NCBI GenBank assembly: GCA_937974245.1 | Contig: CALJKV010000040.1 | Location: forward strand, 20,266-84,265 | Origin: an uncultured Chloroflexota bacterium | Lineage (GTDB): Bacteria; Chloroflexota; Anaerolineae; Aggregatilineales; Phototrophicaceae | DNA: 64,000 nt | Reading direction: 5' to 3' | Shown: positions 42,068 to 50,540 of the stretch, one piece after another | Numbering within the stretch: position 1 is the stretch's first letter | Layout of the letters: every line of letters begins with the position of its first letter | The notes under the pieces: generated by a model | Seen by the model: the letters and a program-made list of their open reading frames with translations, nothing else | The model's database searches: none | What the model was told of the DNA's origin: nothing | Made by a program: the position numbers and the translations under genes

Positions 42068-43321
42068 TTATCGAAGCAAACTATTGACGGCCACTTCTGC
42101 CGCATCAAGCGCCTGTTCGACACTCATCTGACCATAAAGGGCGCGTTCGAGCATACCGGAGAACACATCGGAAAGCTCGGCATAGACGGCGACCGGAGGA
42201 CGGTTGTGTGCGTACTGCTGCATCTCAACGAAGGGCAGGAGACGCGGTTCGTTTTCCGCTACCCATGTCTGATAGGATTCATTGTTGGCGACAGAGGCAC
42301 GGATGGGCATGAAGCCGGTTTCCATATCCCACTCAAGCTGGATTTCCGGGCTGGTGAACCAGGCGATGAAATCGAACGCGGCCTGTTGTTTGGCTTCGTC
42401 TCCGGCCATCACGAAAATATGCTCCCCCCCCATGTTGGTTGCGGGCTGTCCATCGGCTGGATATGGCATGGTTGCGGTCGTCCACTGGAAAGGTGCGGTG
42501 TCTGCCCAGATGCCGACCATCCAGGCACCATCCATCACCATGCAGGATTTACCCTGCCCGAACAATCCCCAATCCGACAGGGTGTAAGCACCGGAATTAA
42601 TCAGTTCCAGCCAGTAATTCAGCGCCTTCGCTCCGGCCTCAGAATTGAACGCGGCTTGCGAGAGATCTTCACTCAAGAAATCGCCGCCTGCCTGCCACAG
42701 ATAGACCTGGAACTGCCAGGTGAGACCCTCGCCCGGCAGAGTGAAGAGTTCCATGCCAACCACACCTTCAGCGGGATTGGCACACGTCTGCGCTATTGAA
42801 GCCAGTTCTTCCCAGGTTGTGGGGGCAGTTTGCGGGTCTAAACCAGCGGCGGTGAACAAGTCCTGATTGATGAAGAGTTCGAGATTGTTCGTGCTCACAG
42901 GCAACCCGAAATGCTGACCGCCATATTCATTGACATCCAGCAGCGCCGCATAGAAGTCACTCAGATCAACCCCAGCGGCTTCGGCATAGCTGTCCAGGGG
43001 GACAAGCGCCCCGGAGTTTGCCAGGTAAGGCATCCACGCCATATCGCCAGCGGCGAAATCAGGTGCATCACCTCCGGCAACCGCGATTTGCAGCTTAGGC
43101 AGCAGTTCGCCCCAGCCGATGAAGACATTCTGAATATGCACTTCCGGGTGCTCGGCATTGTAACGGTCTACCAGTCCCTGAACAACTTCGCCGTTCTTGC
43201 CATCCCAGTAGTTCCAGAAAGTGAGATCCACCGGGGATTGTGCCGATATTGCTGCGGGGATAACGAGTGTACCTAACAGCAAAACGAGCATGACGATTGA
43301 AAAAAGTTTTATGGGCTTCAT
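42068..43321 (-). CDS. Carbohydrate ABC substrate-binding protein (CUT1, MalE-like)
   Basis: 417 aa. Signal peptide MKPIKLFSIVMLVLLLGTL ending near AISAQS. The mature part has VDLTFWNYWDGKNGEVVQGL and APDFAAGDMAWMPYLANSG, usual for family 1 sugar-binding proteins. In this operon with MalF- and MalG-type permeases, a GH13 enzyme and LacI it most likely binds maltodextrin or another alpha-glucan oligosaccharide outside the membrane. Confidence 0.92.
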   Translation of the reverse strand: MKPIKLFSIVMLVLLLGTLVIPAAISAQSPVDLTFWNYWDGKNGEVVQGLVDRYNAEHPEVHIQNVFIGWGELLPKLQIAVAGGDAPDFAAGDMAWMPYLANSGALVPLDSYAEAAGVDLSDFYAALLDVNEYGGQHFGLPVSTNNLELFINQDLFTAAGLDPQTAPTTWEELASIAQTCANPAEGVVGMELFTLPGEGLTWQFQVYLWQAGGDFLSEDLSQAAFNSEAGAKALNYWLELINSGAYTLSDWGLFGQGKSCMVMDGAWMVGIWADTAPFQWTTATMPYPADGQPATNMGGEHIFVMAGDEAKQQAAFDFIAWFTSPEIQLEWDMETGFMPIRASVANNESYQTWVAENEPRLLPFVEMQQYAHNRPPVAVYAELSDVFSGMLERALYGQMSVEQALDAAEVAVNSLLR

Positions 43322-43481
43322 TTATTGTTCTCCATCGCTAATGAAATAAATCGTATGGGAAAATGCTATTGACCAATAATTGGCCTGTAGCCGCGCCTCT
43401 CGTGTGAAATCTTCCTGTAGAATGTGTCCGGGCTTTATTTTCGGCGATACGACCTCCCTGTATTATTTTTCTTTCCCTTCA

Positions 43482-43504
43482 AAACCGGTTTACTAAATCG
43501 GTTT
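43482..43504. promoter_or_regulatory. Twin LacI-type operators AAACCGGTTT and AAATCGGTTT
   Basis: Two 10-bp sites, AAACCGGTTT (43482-43491) and AAATCGGTTT (43495-43504), with centres 13 bp apart, lie across the predicted transcription start of the maltodextrin operon. They fit the CG-centred palindromes of LacI-family repressors; the likely protein is the LacI encoded at 37674-38714. Confidence 0.7.
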
Positions 43505-43505
43505 A

Positions 43506-43535
43506 ATTATAACAGAACTTTGGGACAATAGTCAA
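43506..43535 (-). promoter_or_regulatory. Strong sigma70-type promoter of the maltodextrin-type operon
   Basis: TTGACT (43535-43530) and a perfect TATAAT (43511-43506) with an 18-bp spacer on the minus strand. Predicted start near 43499, inside the operator pair. Confidence 0.75.
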
Positions 43536-43783
43536 CAAACCCGAATCGAATTGGCATGAGCATCAGTGGGAATACGATACTTTGCAACGCGGCTCAACCA
43601 CTCCAAAAGGTCAAGATAAACAGAAAACCGTCTTTCGACGGTTTGACGGTGTCACCAGGCATGGCTAGCCCCAAGGGGACGCGAAGTCATCCGATTACCA
43701 TTGGCCGAGATCGTGCAACGGTTATTGACTGCCAGTGGCCTCAAACATGCCTTGCAGTTTAGTCGGGACGAGCTTATCCGCCC

Positions 43784-43900
43784 TTGGCGAAACGCATAGG
43801 TAAAGCGAAAGCCATTACTGCCATCGCCCGCAAACTGCTCACCACCATCTGGCAGGTGTTGAGCAAACATCTACCCGATTGCCCGTTCATTTACAACCCG
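43784..43900 (+). pseudogene. Fragment resembling the C-terminus of an IS110-family transposase
   Basis: The plus frame reads AKRIGKAKAITAIARKLLTT then IWQVLSKHLPD, which matches the conserved C-terminal helix of IS110/IS116-type transposases (KxKAI.AIARKLL..IW..L). The rest of the transposase, including the DEDD and Tnp_20 parts, is not visible. Interpreted as a residue of a past insertion between two operons. Confidence 0.4.
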
Positions 43901-43979
43901 GGATTCCCTTCACCACCACCGGCGTACCAGGGGTATACCGCCTTGCCTTCGTTCGTCAGCGGTGAACGGTACGACAGAG

Positions 43980-44417
43980 TTAGAAATGCGGTATGCCGTC
44001 AGGTTGAATGTATCCCATCGTCAACAGCAGATTGGCGAACAACCGCTGCTCACCTGTCGCCACAATCACCGATGTATGCGCATCCTTCACCGCAGCGTAG
44101 AAGTCATTGCGGGCATACGACTCCAGTGCGACCTGCGCCGGGAGCATCTGCCGAAAGTCCGCCGCGATGGGTGGGGCCTGCCCGTCATCCATCAACATGT
44201 GATGGGCGGCTTCCACTGGCATTGCATCCAGCAGTACGGCCAGAACATCCATGATGGGAATCATGCCAGGGGCGAGGTTAAGATAGATGCGCTTCGCGTT
44301 AGGATGGGAATTGATGTCCACCGAATAGTTCGAGTCCGCCAGCATAATGCGGCTGCCGTGTCCCATCCCCGCCAGCGCCCCGATTAGTTCCGGATGAGTC
44401 AAACGATATTTCAGCAT
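43980..44417 (-). CDS. RbsD/FucU family sugar mutarotase (L-fucose mutarotase-like)
   Basis: 145 aa. The second ATG (44417) is chosen because AGGAG is 8 nt upstream of it, while the first ATG (44423) is only 2 nt away. Conserved features: LTHPELIGALAGMGHGSRIMLADSNYS at the start with the catalytic His, and YARNDFYAAVKDAHTSVIVATGEQRLFAN near the end, typical of FucU. It speeds interconversion of sugar anomers after import. Last gene of the ribose-type operon. Confidence 0.9.
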   Translation of the reverse strand: MLKYRLTHPELIGALAGMGHGSRIMLADSNYSVDINSHPNAKRIYLNLAPGMIPIMDVLAVLLDAMPVEAAHHMLMDDGQAPPIAADFRQMLPAQVALESYARNDFYAAVKDAHTSVIVATGEQRLFANLLLTMGYIQPDGIPHF

Positions 44418-44438
44418 AATCATCGCTCCTGTTGTATG

Positions 44439-45605
44439 TCAAGCACGCTCATAACTTGCCATGAGTATATTGTAAATTTCGTCACGGTCTGCGATGCGCG
44501 GATTGTTCTTGTAATCTGGAAGCACGCGGCTGTTATCCGCGATTGCAACCACATCTTCAACGGAAACGCCTAAGCCTTTTAGACTCAGCCACAGGTTGAT
44601 ACGCTTCAGGAATTCATCCACAGCCTCGCAGGATTGCGCAGCGGCTGCGTCATCGTCAAGCCCAGCCAGAGCGGGATTTAGAATACGTCCCATCGCGGCG
44701 AACTTCTCTGGAGCCGATGCATAAGTGAACCGGGTGAACTCTGGGTAAACAACCGCCAGCGCCTCCCCATGTGCGACTTGAGGACACTGCCCGCCGATGG
44801 TCATTCCTATACCGTGCGGCAGCGTAACACCTGCATTGGCAATGCACAATCCCGCCAGTGTATCCGCCCAGGCCATCGCTTCTCTGGCCTGCTGGCTGGA
44901 ACCATCCGCGACCGCTGTGGGGAGGTTCTCAGCCGCCAGGCGAATTGCTTCCAACGCCAATAAATCGGTATAAGGTGTGCCACCGACATGGATATAACTT
45001 TCAAAGGCGTGGCAAAACACATCAAAACCCGTGCAAGCTGTCACATGAGACGGCACACTCACCATCAGTTCCGGGTCAACAATACAGACACGGGGATAAA
45101 TAATGGAATTATAGATTGCCGACTTCGTTTTTTCGGCGGTGTTGGTTACGACAGCAACCTGGGTCACTTGCGAACCAGTTCCAGAGGTCGTGGATACAGC
45201 CACCACGGGTAATGTTTTCTCAGTGGGCTGCGTGGGGCGGAAGAACAGGTAATCCCAGGCTGTCCCAGGATGGGTTGCCTCTACGGCAATCGCCTTCGCC
45301 GTATCCATGCTGGAACCACCCCCGAGCCCCAGGACAACATCCGCGCCAAAGGCCTTTGCAACAGTAGCGCCAGCCGTTACACAATCCGTCGTCGGGTTCG
45401 GAATGACCCCATCAAAATGCTCAACCTGGATATCAGCCGCTTCCAGGAGGCTTCGAACGCGGGTATAGAGTGGCTTGAGCGGACTATCCGCCGTAGTGAC
45501 CAGCAAGCAGCGCTTGCCAAAACGCCCAACTACATCACCAATTTCTTCAATGCGTCCTGAGCCAAAACGGATTTCCGTTGGCTGATGGTAGACAAAAGGT
45601 TGCAT
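44439..45605 (-). CDS. Iron-containing alcohol dehydrogenase (FucO-like)
   Basis: 388 aa from the ATG at 45605, with AGGGGG 6 nt upstream. Iron-ADH family: TEIRFGSGRIEEIG, the NAD-binding GGGSSMDTAKAIA and the metal-site region (CTGFDVFCHAFESYI, LPHGIGMTIGGQ). These enzymes reduce lactaldehyde or other aldehydes with NADH. In an operon with FucU and a sugar importer, lactaldehyde or glycolaldehyde reduction after sugar cleavage, or sugar alcohol oxidation, is plausible. Confidence 0.9.
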   Translation of the reverse strand: MQPFVYHQPTEIRFGSGRIEEIGDVVGRFGKRCLLVTTADSPLKPLYTRVRSLLEAADIQVEHFDGVIPNPTTDCVTAGATVAKAFGADVVLGLGGGSSMDTAKAIAVEATHPGTAWDYLFFRPTQPTEKTLPVVAVSTTSGTGSQVTQVAVVTNTAEKTKSAIYNSIIYPRVCIVDPELMVSVPSHVTACTGFDVFCHAFESYIHVGGTPYTDLLALEAIRLAAENLPTAVADGSSQQAREAMAWADTLAGLCIANAGVTLPHGIGMTIGGQCPQVAHGEALAVVYPEFTRFTYASAPEKFAAMGRILNPALAGLDDDAAAAQSCEAVDEFLKRINLWLSLKGLGVSVEDVVAIADNSRVLPDYKNNPRIADRDEIYNILMASYERA

Positions 45606-45762
45606 GTTAACCCCCTGGGCTTGCGCCAGATGCATAAACAATCGAACTAAATGGGCTGCAAACATAAAAGGTCACAGCCATTGTGGTTGCAGGTTATGAA
45701 GATGGCCTACATATTGAGATACAGTTATGGAGTGTTCAGCGCATCTCCTCGAACACTCCATA

Positions 45763-46791
45763 TCACGCGAGTTCGACCATCACCTTGAGATAATTGCCAT
45801 TGGACACCTCAATCGCGTGGTAAGCAGCCAGGTAGTCAGCAAACGGGAAACGATGCGTAATCATCTTGTCCAATACCATTTTGCCGCTGGCAACCAGTTC
45901 AATCGCTCGTTCATAGTCGGCCTTCTGGTACATCAGTGTCCCCACCAGGCTCAGCTCGCGATCCTGGACTAGGCCCAGGTCAACTGCCGGTTTCCTGCCA
46001 AACACGCCAACTACCACAATGGTTGATCCCTTGCGGGCGGAATTGATCGCGTCGGTCATCGTCGCTTCAATCCCCACACATTCCAGAATCAGGTCGGCTT
46101 TTTCCGGACCGAACTCGCGCTGGATAGCCACACCCAGATCTCCCTGCGCAGTGTTGACAACATGCTCAATGCCACATTCCCGTGCTTTATCCAGCTTGTA
46201 GGGACTGATATCGGTAATCATGACCGCTTTCGCACCGGAAGCCTGCGCCACCTGTGCCGTAAGGTTACCAATTGGCCCCGCACCCAGGACAACGACACGC
46301 TTGTCCGCTGCCCCACCGCCCCGTGCCAATGCGTGAACGGTGACGGCAATCGGCTCGATCATGGCGGCTTCATCCAGCGACATGCTGTCTGGAAGTTTCA
46401 ACACGTTCTCTGCGGGCAGGATGAAATACTCCTGCGCCGCGCCCCCGGTCTGGAATCCCATTACCTTGAGCGACTCGCAAATGTGGTACATGCCATGTGT
46501 ACACGGGTAGCACTCACCACAGGTAACTTGCGGCAAGAAGGTGATCTTGTCACCCACCTTGAGGCCGGTAACGTTTTTGCCGAGTGCGGCGACCACACCG
46601 CCCACTTCGTGCCCCTGCACAACGGGGTAGCTGGTGTAGGGATGCAGGCCATGATACACATGAATATCGGAGCCACAGACGCCGATGCGGCAGGTTTGCA
46701 TCAGGACTTCATTGTCTTTCGGAGTAGGTTTTCCCACATCATAGAACTGAATGTGACCCGGTTCGGTCATGACAGCTTGTTTCATGGGCAT
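45763..46791 (-). CDS. Zinc-dependent alcohol dehydrogenase (MDR family, sorbitol/threonine-DH-like)
   Basis: 342 aa. Catalytic zinc ligands lie in CRIGVCGSDIHVYHG and GHEVGGVV; the structural zinc Cys set is CGECYPCTHGMYHIC. The Rossmann motif is VVVLGAGPIGNLTAQ. Probably oxidises a polyol or sugar C-OH with NAD(P). Located between the ribose-type permease gene (15 bp) and the iron-ADH gene. Confidence 0.92.
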   Translation of the reverse strand: MPMKQAVMTEPGHIQFYDVGKPTPKDNEVLMQTCRIGVCGSDIHVYHGLHPYTSYPVVQGHEVGGVVAALGKNVTGLKVGDKITFLPQVTCGECYPCTHGMYHICESLKVMGFQTGGAAQEYFILPAENVLKLPDSMSLDEAAMIEPIAVTVHALARGGGAADKRVVVLGAGPIGNLTAQVAQASGAKAVMITDISPYKLDKARECGIEHVVNTAQGDLGVAIQREFGPEKADLILECVGIEATMTDAINSARKGSTIVVVGVFGRKPAVDLGLVQDRELSLVGTLMYQKADYERAIELVASGKMVLDKMITHRFPFADYLAAYHAIEVSNGNYLKVMVELA

Positions 46792-46806
46792 ACTTCTTTC
46801 TTTCGC

Positions 46807-47811
46807 TTAACGCTTGATGCGTCTTCTTTTCAAGAATTCACTGAGGAACACGGCGGTGAGCAGCATGATGCCAATCACCACATCCTGCCAGTAGGTCGAA
46901 ATACCCGTCATGGCAAAGGCGTTATACACAATTGCCAGGAACAGCACACCCAATGTTGTGCCGGAGATACTTCCCACACCGCCGCTGAGGCTCGCTCCAC
47001 CAATAACCACAGCGGTGATGACCCGCAGTTCCATGTTCTGGCCGTAACTGTTGCTGGCAGCGCCGAACTGGGCTGCGACCAGAATCCCCGCCAGACCGGC
47101 CAGGACTGCGCTCAACATAAACACAAAATACATGTAGCGTTCGACTTTAATCCCGGACATGCGTGCTGACCGTTTATTCCCACCAATGAAATAGGCCTGT
47201 TGGAAAAATGGGTGATTTCTAAGGGCGTATCCAAACGTGAGTGCCAGGATGGCGAAGATAATCAGAATCAGAGGTATATCGAGAACGTTGCCCGATTCGA
47301 GCCGCGCTCTTCCAATATCCTTGAAGCTGCTGGGGAAACCAGAGACTGTCGCGCCATTGGTGATGACGATATTGACACCCCGCAGCGTAAGTAATGTTGC
47401 CAGGGTTGCGATAAAAGAATGCACTTTGAAGGTATTAATCATGAATGCATTGATCCAGCCAACCGCCGCCGCCGCCGCGAGCGCCAGAATGATCGCCAAC
47501 GCAACTGGAACTTCTGCAACCAGCAGCTTACCGACCACAATTGCTGCAAACGGATAGACCCCGGCTACAGATAAATCAATGCCGCCGATAATAATAACGG
47601 TAGTCATACCCAGTGCAATGATTGCTTCCGGCATGAAATTCACGAGCATGATCTCGATATTCAGTGGGTGCAAAAATCGCGGGAAGTTTGACTGCATCAC
47701 AATCGAGATCAGTATAATCACGACTGCCAGGCCAATGATCTGCATGTTCTCAACGGAAAGAAGCGATTTTAGCCTGCCGCCTGCTCTGGGTTCAGCTTGG
47801 AAACTTGCCAT
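46807..47811 (-). CDS. Ribose-type (CUT2) ABC permease, second copy
   Basis: 334 aa from the ATG at 47811; a TTG ten codons upstream is possible. Contains GMTTVIIIGGIDLSVAGVYPFAA and RVITAVVIGGASLSGGVGSISGTTLG, hallmarks of RbsC-like permeases. The operon has two such permease genes flanking the ATPase gene, so the channel is probably a heterodimer. Confidence 0.93.
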   Translation of the reverse strand: MASFQAEPRAGGRLKSLLSVENMQIIGLAVVIILISIVMQSNFPRFLHPLNIEIMLVNFMPEAIIALGMTTVIIIGGIDLSVAGVYPFAAIVVGKLLVAEVPVALAIILALAAAAAVGWINAFMINTFKVHSFIATLATLLTLRGVNIVITNGATVSGFPSSFKDIGRARLESGNVLDIPLILIIFAILALTFGYALRNHPFFQQAYFIGGNKRSARMSGIKVERYMYFVFMLSAVLAGLAGILVAAQFGAASNSYGQNMELRVITAVVIGGASLSGGVGSISGTTLGVLFLAIVYNAFAMTGISTYWQDVVIGIMLLTAVFLSEFLKRRRIKR

Positions 47812-47864
47812 AGTATTTCTCTCAGTTAGTTTCAACTTCAATTGATGCGGATGATGTGGCTACC

Positions 47865-49343
47865 TCATTGGGTGGCATATTTCATTACCTCTGCCTGGGT
47901 CACATCACCGTCGAGAATGGCCGTGATGCGCCCTTCCCGAAAGACTGCAATTCGGTCACTTAACCCCAGAATCTCCGGGAGTTCAGAAGAGATAACAATC
48001 ACACCAACGCCCTGGTTTGCCAAAGCACGCAGATCGCTGTGGATTTTCACTTTCGCACCAACATCCACGCCGCGAGTCGGTTCGTCAGCAATCAACACTT
48101 TAGGAGTTGAACTCAGCCATTTCGCCAAGAGTGATTTTTGCTGGTTGCCACCGCTTAGACTGATGATAGATACCTCATCATTAAACGGGCGAATTTCCAT
48201 TTTTTCGACATATTCACGAGACTTCGCCACGATTTCATGGTGCTTGAGCATTCTCGAAGAGGTGAGGAAACGATCCAGCGAAGCAGCAACAATATTGTCA
48301 CGCACGGGCATCGTCAGGAACAAACCCAGTGTCTTCCGATCTTCAGTCAGATAGGCAATTCCATCCTCAATCGCATTGTGCGGCGATCGGTTGTCCACTG
48401 GTTTGCCATTCAGGGTTACTTTGCCTGCGGTACGGTCTGCACCGAAAATGGCACGCGCGACTTCCGTCCGGCCAGAGCCTACCAACCCGGCAAATCCAAG
48501 AATCTCGCCTTTACACAGGCTGAAGTTAATATCCTCAAAGTGTGGCGGATTGCTTAACCCTTCGACCGTCAGGATTTCTTCACCAATGATTTCAGCTTTA
48601 GGTGGGTACAGTTGATCAATACTGCGACCAACCATCAGATGGATCACATCTTGTGGTGTTGCCTCGCCAGGGCGGACATTCCCAACCATGTGACCATCGC
48701 GCAAGACCGAGATTTCGTCCGAGATTTTGAACACTTCTGTCAGCTTATGGGAGATGAAGACAATTGCCACGCCCTGCGCCTTCAGGTCGCGCACAATTGT
48801 ATACAGTCGGTCCACCTCACTCCCCGACAACGCCGATGTGGGTTCATCCATGATGATTACCCGTGCATCCATCGAGATTGCTTTCGCAATTTCAATGATC
48901 TGCTGCATGGCGATGCTGTATTCTCCCACCAGCCTCGAAGGGTCAATATCCACACCAATGCGTCTGAAAAGGGCACTGGTTTCGTCAACCATTTTTTTCC
49001 ATTGAATGAAACCTAACCGGTTTCTTGGCTGGCGGCGGATGAAGATGTTCTGGGCTACTTCCATATTTGGAGCGAGGCTGAGTTCCTGGTGTACCAGGCT
49101 AATGCCCTTCTGTTTTGCCTGCCAGGGGTCGCTAAATGACACCGACTGTCCGTCTAGCGTAATCGTGCCGCTATCGGGCCGGTGAATCCCCCCGATAATA
49201 TTCATGAGCGTGGACTTACCGGCCCCGTTTTCACCCACTAAAGAGTGCACTTCTCCCGCGTTCACACTGAACGACACATCATGCAGCACCTTATTGCCGG
49301 CGAAACTTTTGTAAATGCCCTCTACTTTGAGTAACGCATTCAT
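47865..49343 (-). CDS. Ribose-type ABC ATPase with two nucleotide-binding domains (RbsA/MglA-like)
   Basis: 492 aa. First domain: Walker A GENGAGKST, signature region around YSIAMQQIIEIAKAI, Walker B VIIMDEPTSALSG. Second domain: degenerate Walker A GLVGSGRTEVARA, signature LSGGNQQK, Walker B VLIADEPTRGVD. Typical CUT2 ATPase that drives import through the two adjacent permeases. Confidence 0.95.
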   Translation of the reverse strand: MNALLKVEGIYKSFAGNKVLHDVSFSVNAGEVHSLVGENGAGKSTLMNIIGGIHRPDSGTITLDGQSVSFSDPWQAKQKGISLVHQELSLAPNMEVAQNIFIRRQPRNRLGFIQWKKMVDETSALFRRIGVDIDPSRLVGEYSIAMQQIIEIAKAISMDARVIIMDEPTSALSGSEVDRLYTIVRDLKAQGVAIVFISHKLTEVFKISDEISVLRDGHMVGNVRPGEATPQDVIHLMVGRSIDQLYPPKAEIIGEEILTVEGLSNPPHFEDINFSLCKGEILGFAGLVGSGRTEVARAIFGADRTAGKVTLNGKPVDNRSPHNAIEDGIAYLTEDRKTLGLFLTMPVRDNIVAASLDRFLTSSRMLKHHEIVAKSREYVEKMEIRPFNDEVSIISLSGGNQQKSLLAKWLSSTPKVLIADEPTRGVDVGAKVKIHSDLRALANQGVGVIVISSELPEILGLSDRIAVFREGRITAILDGDVTQAEVMKYATQ

Positions 49344-49355
49344 AATGGTTCGTTC

Positions 49356-50357
49356 CTATTCGCGTTCTTCTTTACGGCGACGGTAGGCATCCACGACCAG
49401 GGCAGCAACCAGAATCCCTCCACTGACAACATTCTGCCAGTTGGGTGAGCCTTGCAGCAGGATAAAGCCATTGTTGATGGTCGCAAGCAATAGAACACCA
49501 AAAAACGTGCCGAGAATATTGCCTGAACCGCCATTCAAACTCGCCCCACCGATGACAGACGCCGCAATTGCCGTGAGTTCTGAACCCAGACCAAACTGAA
49601 AGAAACCCATTGCCAGGCGGGAGGTCATGAAGATTGCGGCAATACCCGACATCAACCCGCTAATGACAAAACCGACGAACAGCATCCGCGAAACGCGAAT
49701 ACCCGAAAGCCGTGCTGCCTTGGGGTTGTTACCGACATAGTAGGCCTGGTTGAGCGGTTTCCAGTTCTTGAGCAGAAAATGGAAACTCAGCAATATGATA
49801 ATGACGATATACACCGGGTTCGGTATCCCCAGGAAAGTTCCCTGCCCGATGCTCAGGTAGGCTTCTGGTAGCCCAGAGACAAAATAGCCTGAGGTCAATA
49901 CGGTTGCTATCCCGCGTGCAATAGACATCATGCCCAGTGTAACGACGAACGGCGCGATTTTCAGATAGGCAACTGCGAAACCGTTGATCGCTCCACATAG
50001 TACGGAAACGCTCAATCCGATAAGCACAGCGATAGGAATGCTCACACCATCCTGAAGCGCCATCGTCGTGATGACGCCGGTCAAACCGAGAATTGAGCCA
50101 ACTGATAAATCAATGCCGCCCAGGATTAACACCAGGGTCATACCTGAAGCAATCAACAGGTCGTATATCATCCCGGTAGCAATTGTTGTCAAGTTTGTTG
50201 AGGTCAGAAATTGTGGGGAAAGAATACTAAGAACCAGTGCGAGTGCCAATGATAATAGCGCCAGAGCGGTTGTTCGCCCGCGCAAAAGTTTCGACAATCG
50301 CGACGAACTGGGTAGAACACCGATTGCGGGTGGGTGGGCTTCAGATGACTGCGTCAT
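49356..50357 (-). CDS. Ribose-type (CUT2) ABC permease, first copy
   Basis: 333 aa with about eight or more hydrophobic segments. GMTLVLILGGIDLSVGSILGLTG and TAIAASVIGGASLNGGSGNILGTFFG mark the family. It lies 12 bp upstream of the ATPase gene and about 180 bp after the binding-protein gene, that gap holding two hairpins. Confidence 0.93.
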   Translation of the reverse strand: MTQSSEAHPPAIGVLPSSSRLSKLLRGRTTALALLSLALALVLSILSPQFLTSTNLTTIATGMIYDLLIASGMTLVLILGGIDLSVGSILGLTGVITTMALQDGVSIPIAVLIGLSVSVLCGAINGFAVAYLKIAPFVVTLGMMSIARGIATVLTSGYFVSGLPEAYLSIGQGTFLGIPNPVYIVIIILLSFHFLLKNWKPLNQAYYVGNNPKAARLSGIRVSRMLFVGFVISGLMSGIAAIFMTSRLAMGFFQFGLGSELTAIAASVIGGASLNGGSGNILGTFFGVLLLATINNGFILLQGSPNWQNVVSGGILVAALVVDAYRRRKEERE

Positions 50358-50429
50358 ACTTAGACTTCCAGTTTCTGAGAATACTACCTATTGCAGTTTC
50401 TCTCGCACATACATTACTATTTAGGCCTA

Positions 50430-50475
50430 CAATCTGCACGCTCTAAGCTCTCCCAAGTTTCAAACGTGCAGATTG
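50430..50475 (-). promoter_or_regulatory. Hairpin CAATCTGCACG/CGTGCAGATTG before the first permease gene
   Basis: 11-bp perfect inverted arms at 50430-50440 and 50465-50475 with a 24-nt loop, in tandem with the stronger hairpin at 50482-50515. Confidence 0.5.
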
Positions 50476-50481
50476 TGGTGT

Positions 50482-50515
50482 GCCGCGTAATCTCACAAAC
50501 CAGAGATTACGCGGC
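50482..50515 (-). promoter_or_regulatory. 13-bp perfect hairpin after the ribose-type binding-protein gene
   Basis: Arms GCCGCGTAATCTC (50482-50494) and GAGATTACGCGGC (50503-50515) with an 8-nt loop. There is no T-run on the minus strand. Placed 25 bp after the binding-protein stop, it should protect or enrich that part of the mRNA. Confidence 0.65.
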
Positions 50516-50540
50516 CTCTGTGTTTATATAGCCTTCTACA

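Larger units (their letters stand above)
43322..43979. other. 658-bp intergenic region: operon promoter/operators plus transposase debris
   Basis: The left part carries the promoter and operators of the maltodextrin operon (listed separately). The middle has an 8-bp-stem hairpin, AAACCGTC/GACGGTTT with a TTTC loop, at 43625-43644; it is not clearly tied to a gene end. The right part contains a fragment resembling the C-terminus of an IS110-type transposase. No intact gene is seen. Confidence 0.55.

Noticed and set aside
41798..42799. Plus-strand open frame of 333 aa opposite the MalF-type and binding-protein genes
   Set aside because: Antisense to motif-bearing genes, no recognisable domain, Cys/His-rich shadow composition.
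43625..43644. AAACCGTC/GACGGTTT hairpin as an intrinsic terminator
   Set aside because: It is about 335 bp from the nearest gene end and has only a three-T tail.
46162..47169. Long plus-strand open frame (335 aa) opposite the zinc alcohol dehydrogenase and permease genes
   Set aside because: It lies antisense to well-supported genes with clear family motifs and shows no domain or plausible start site; a product of codon bias.
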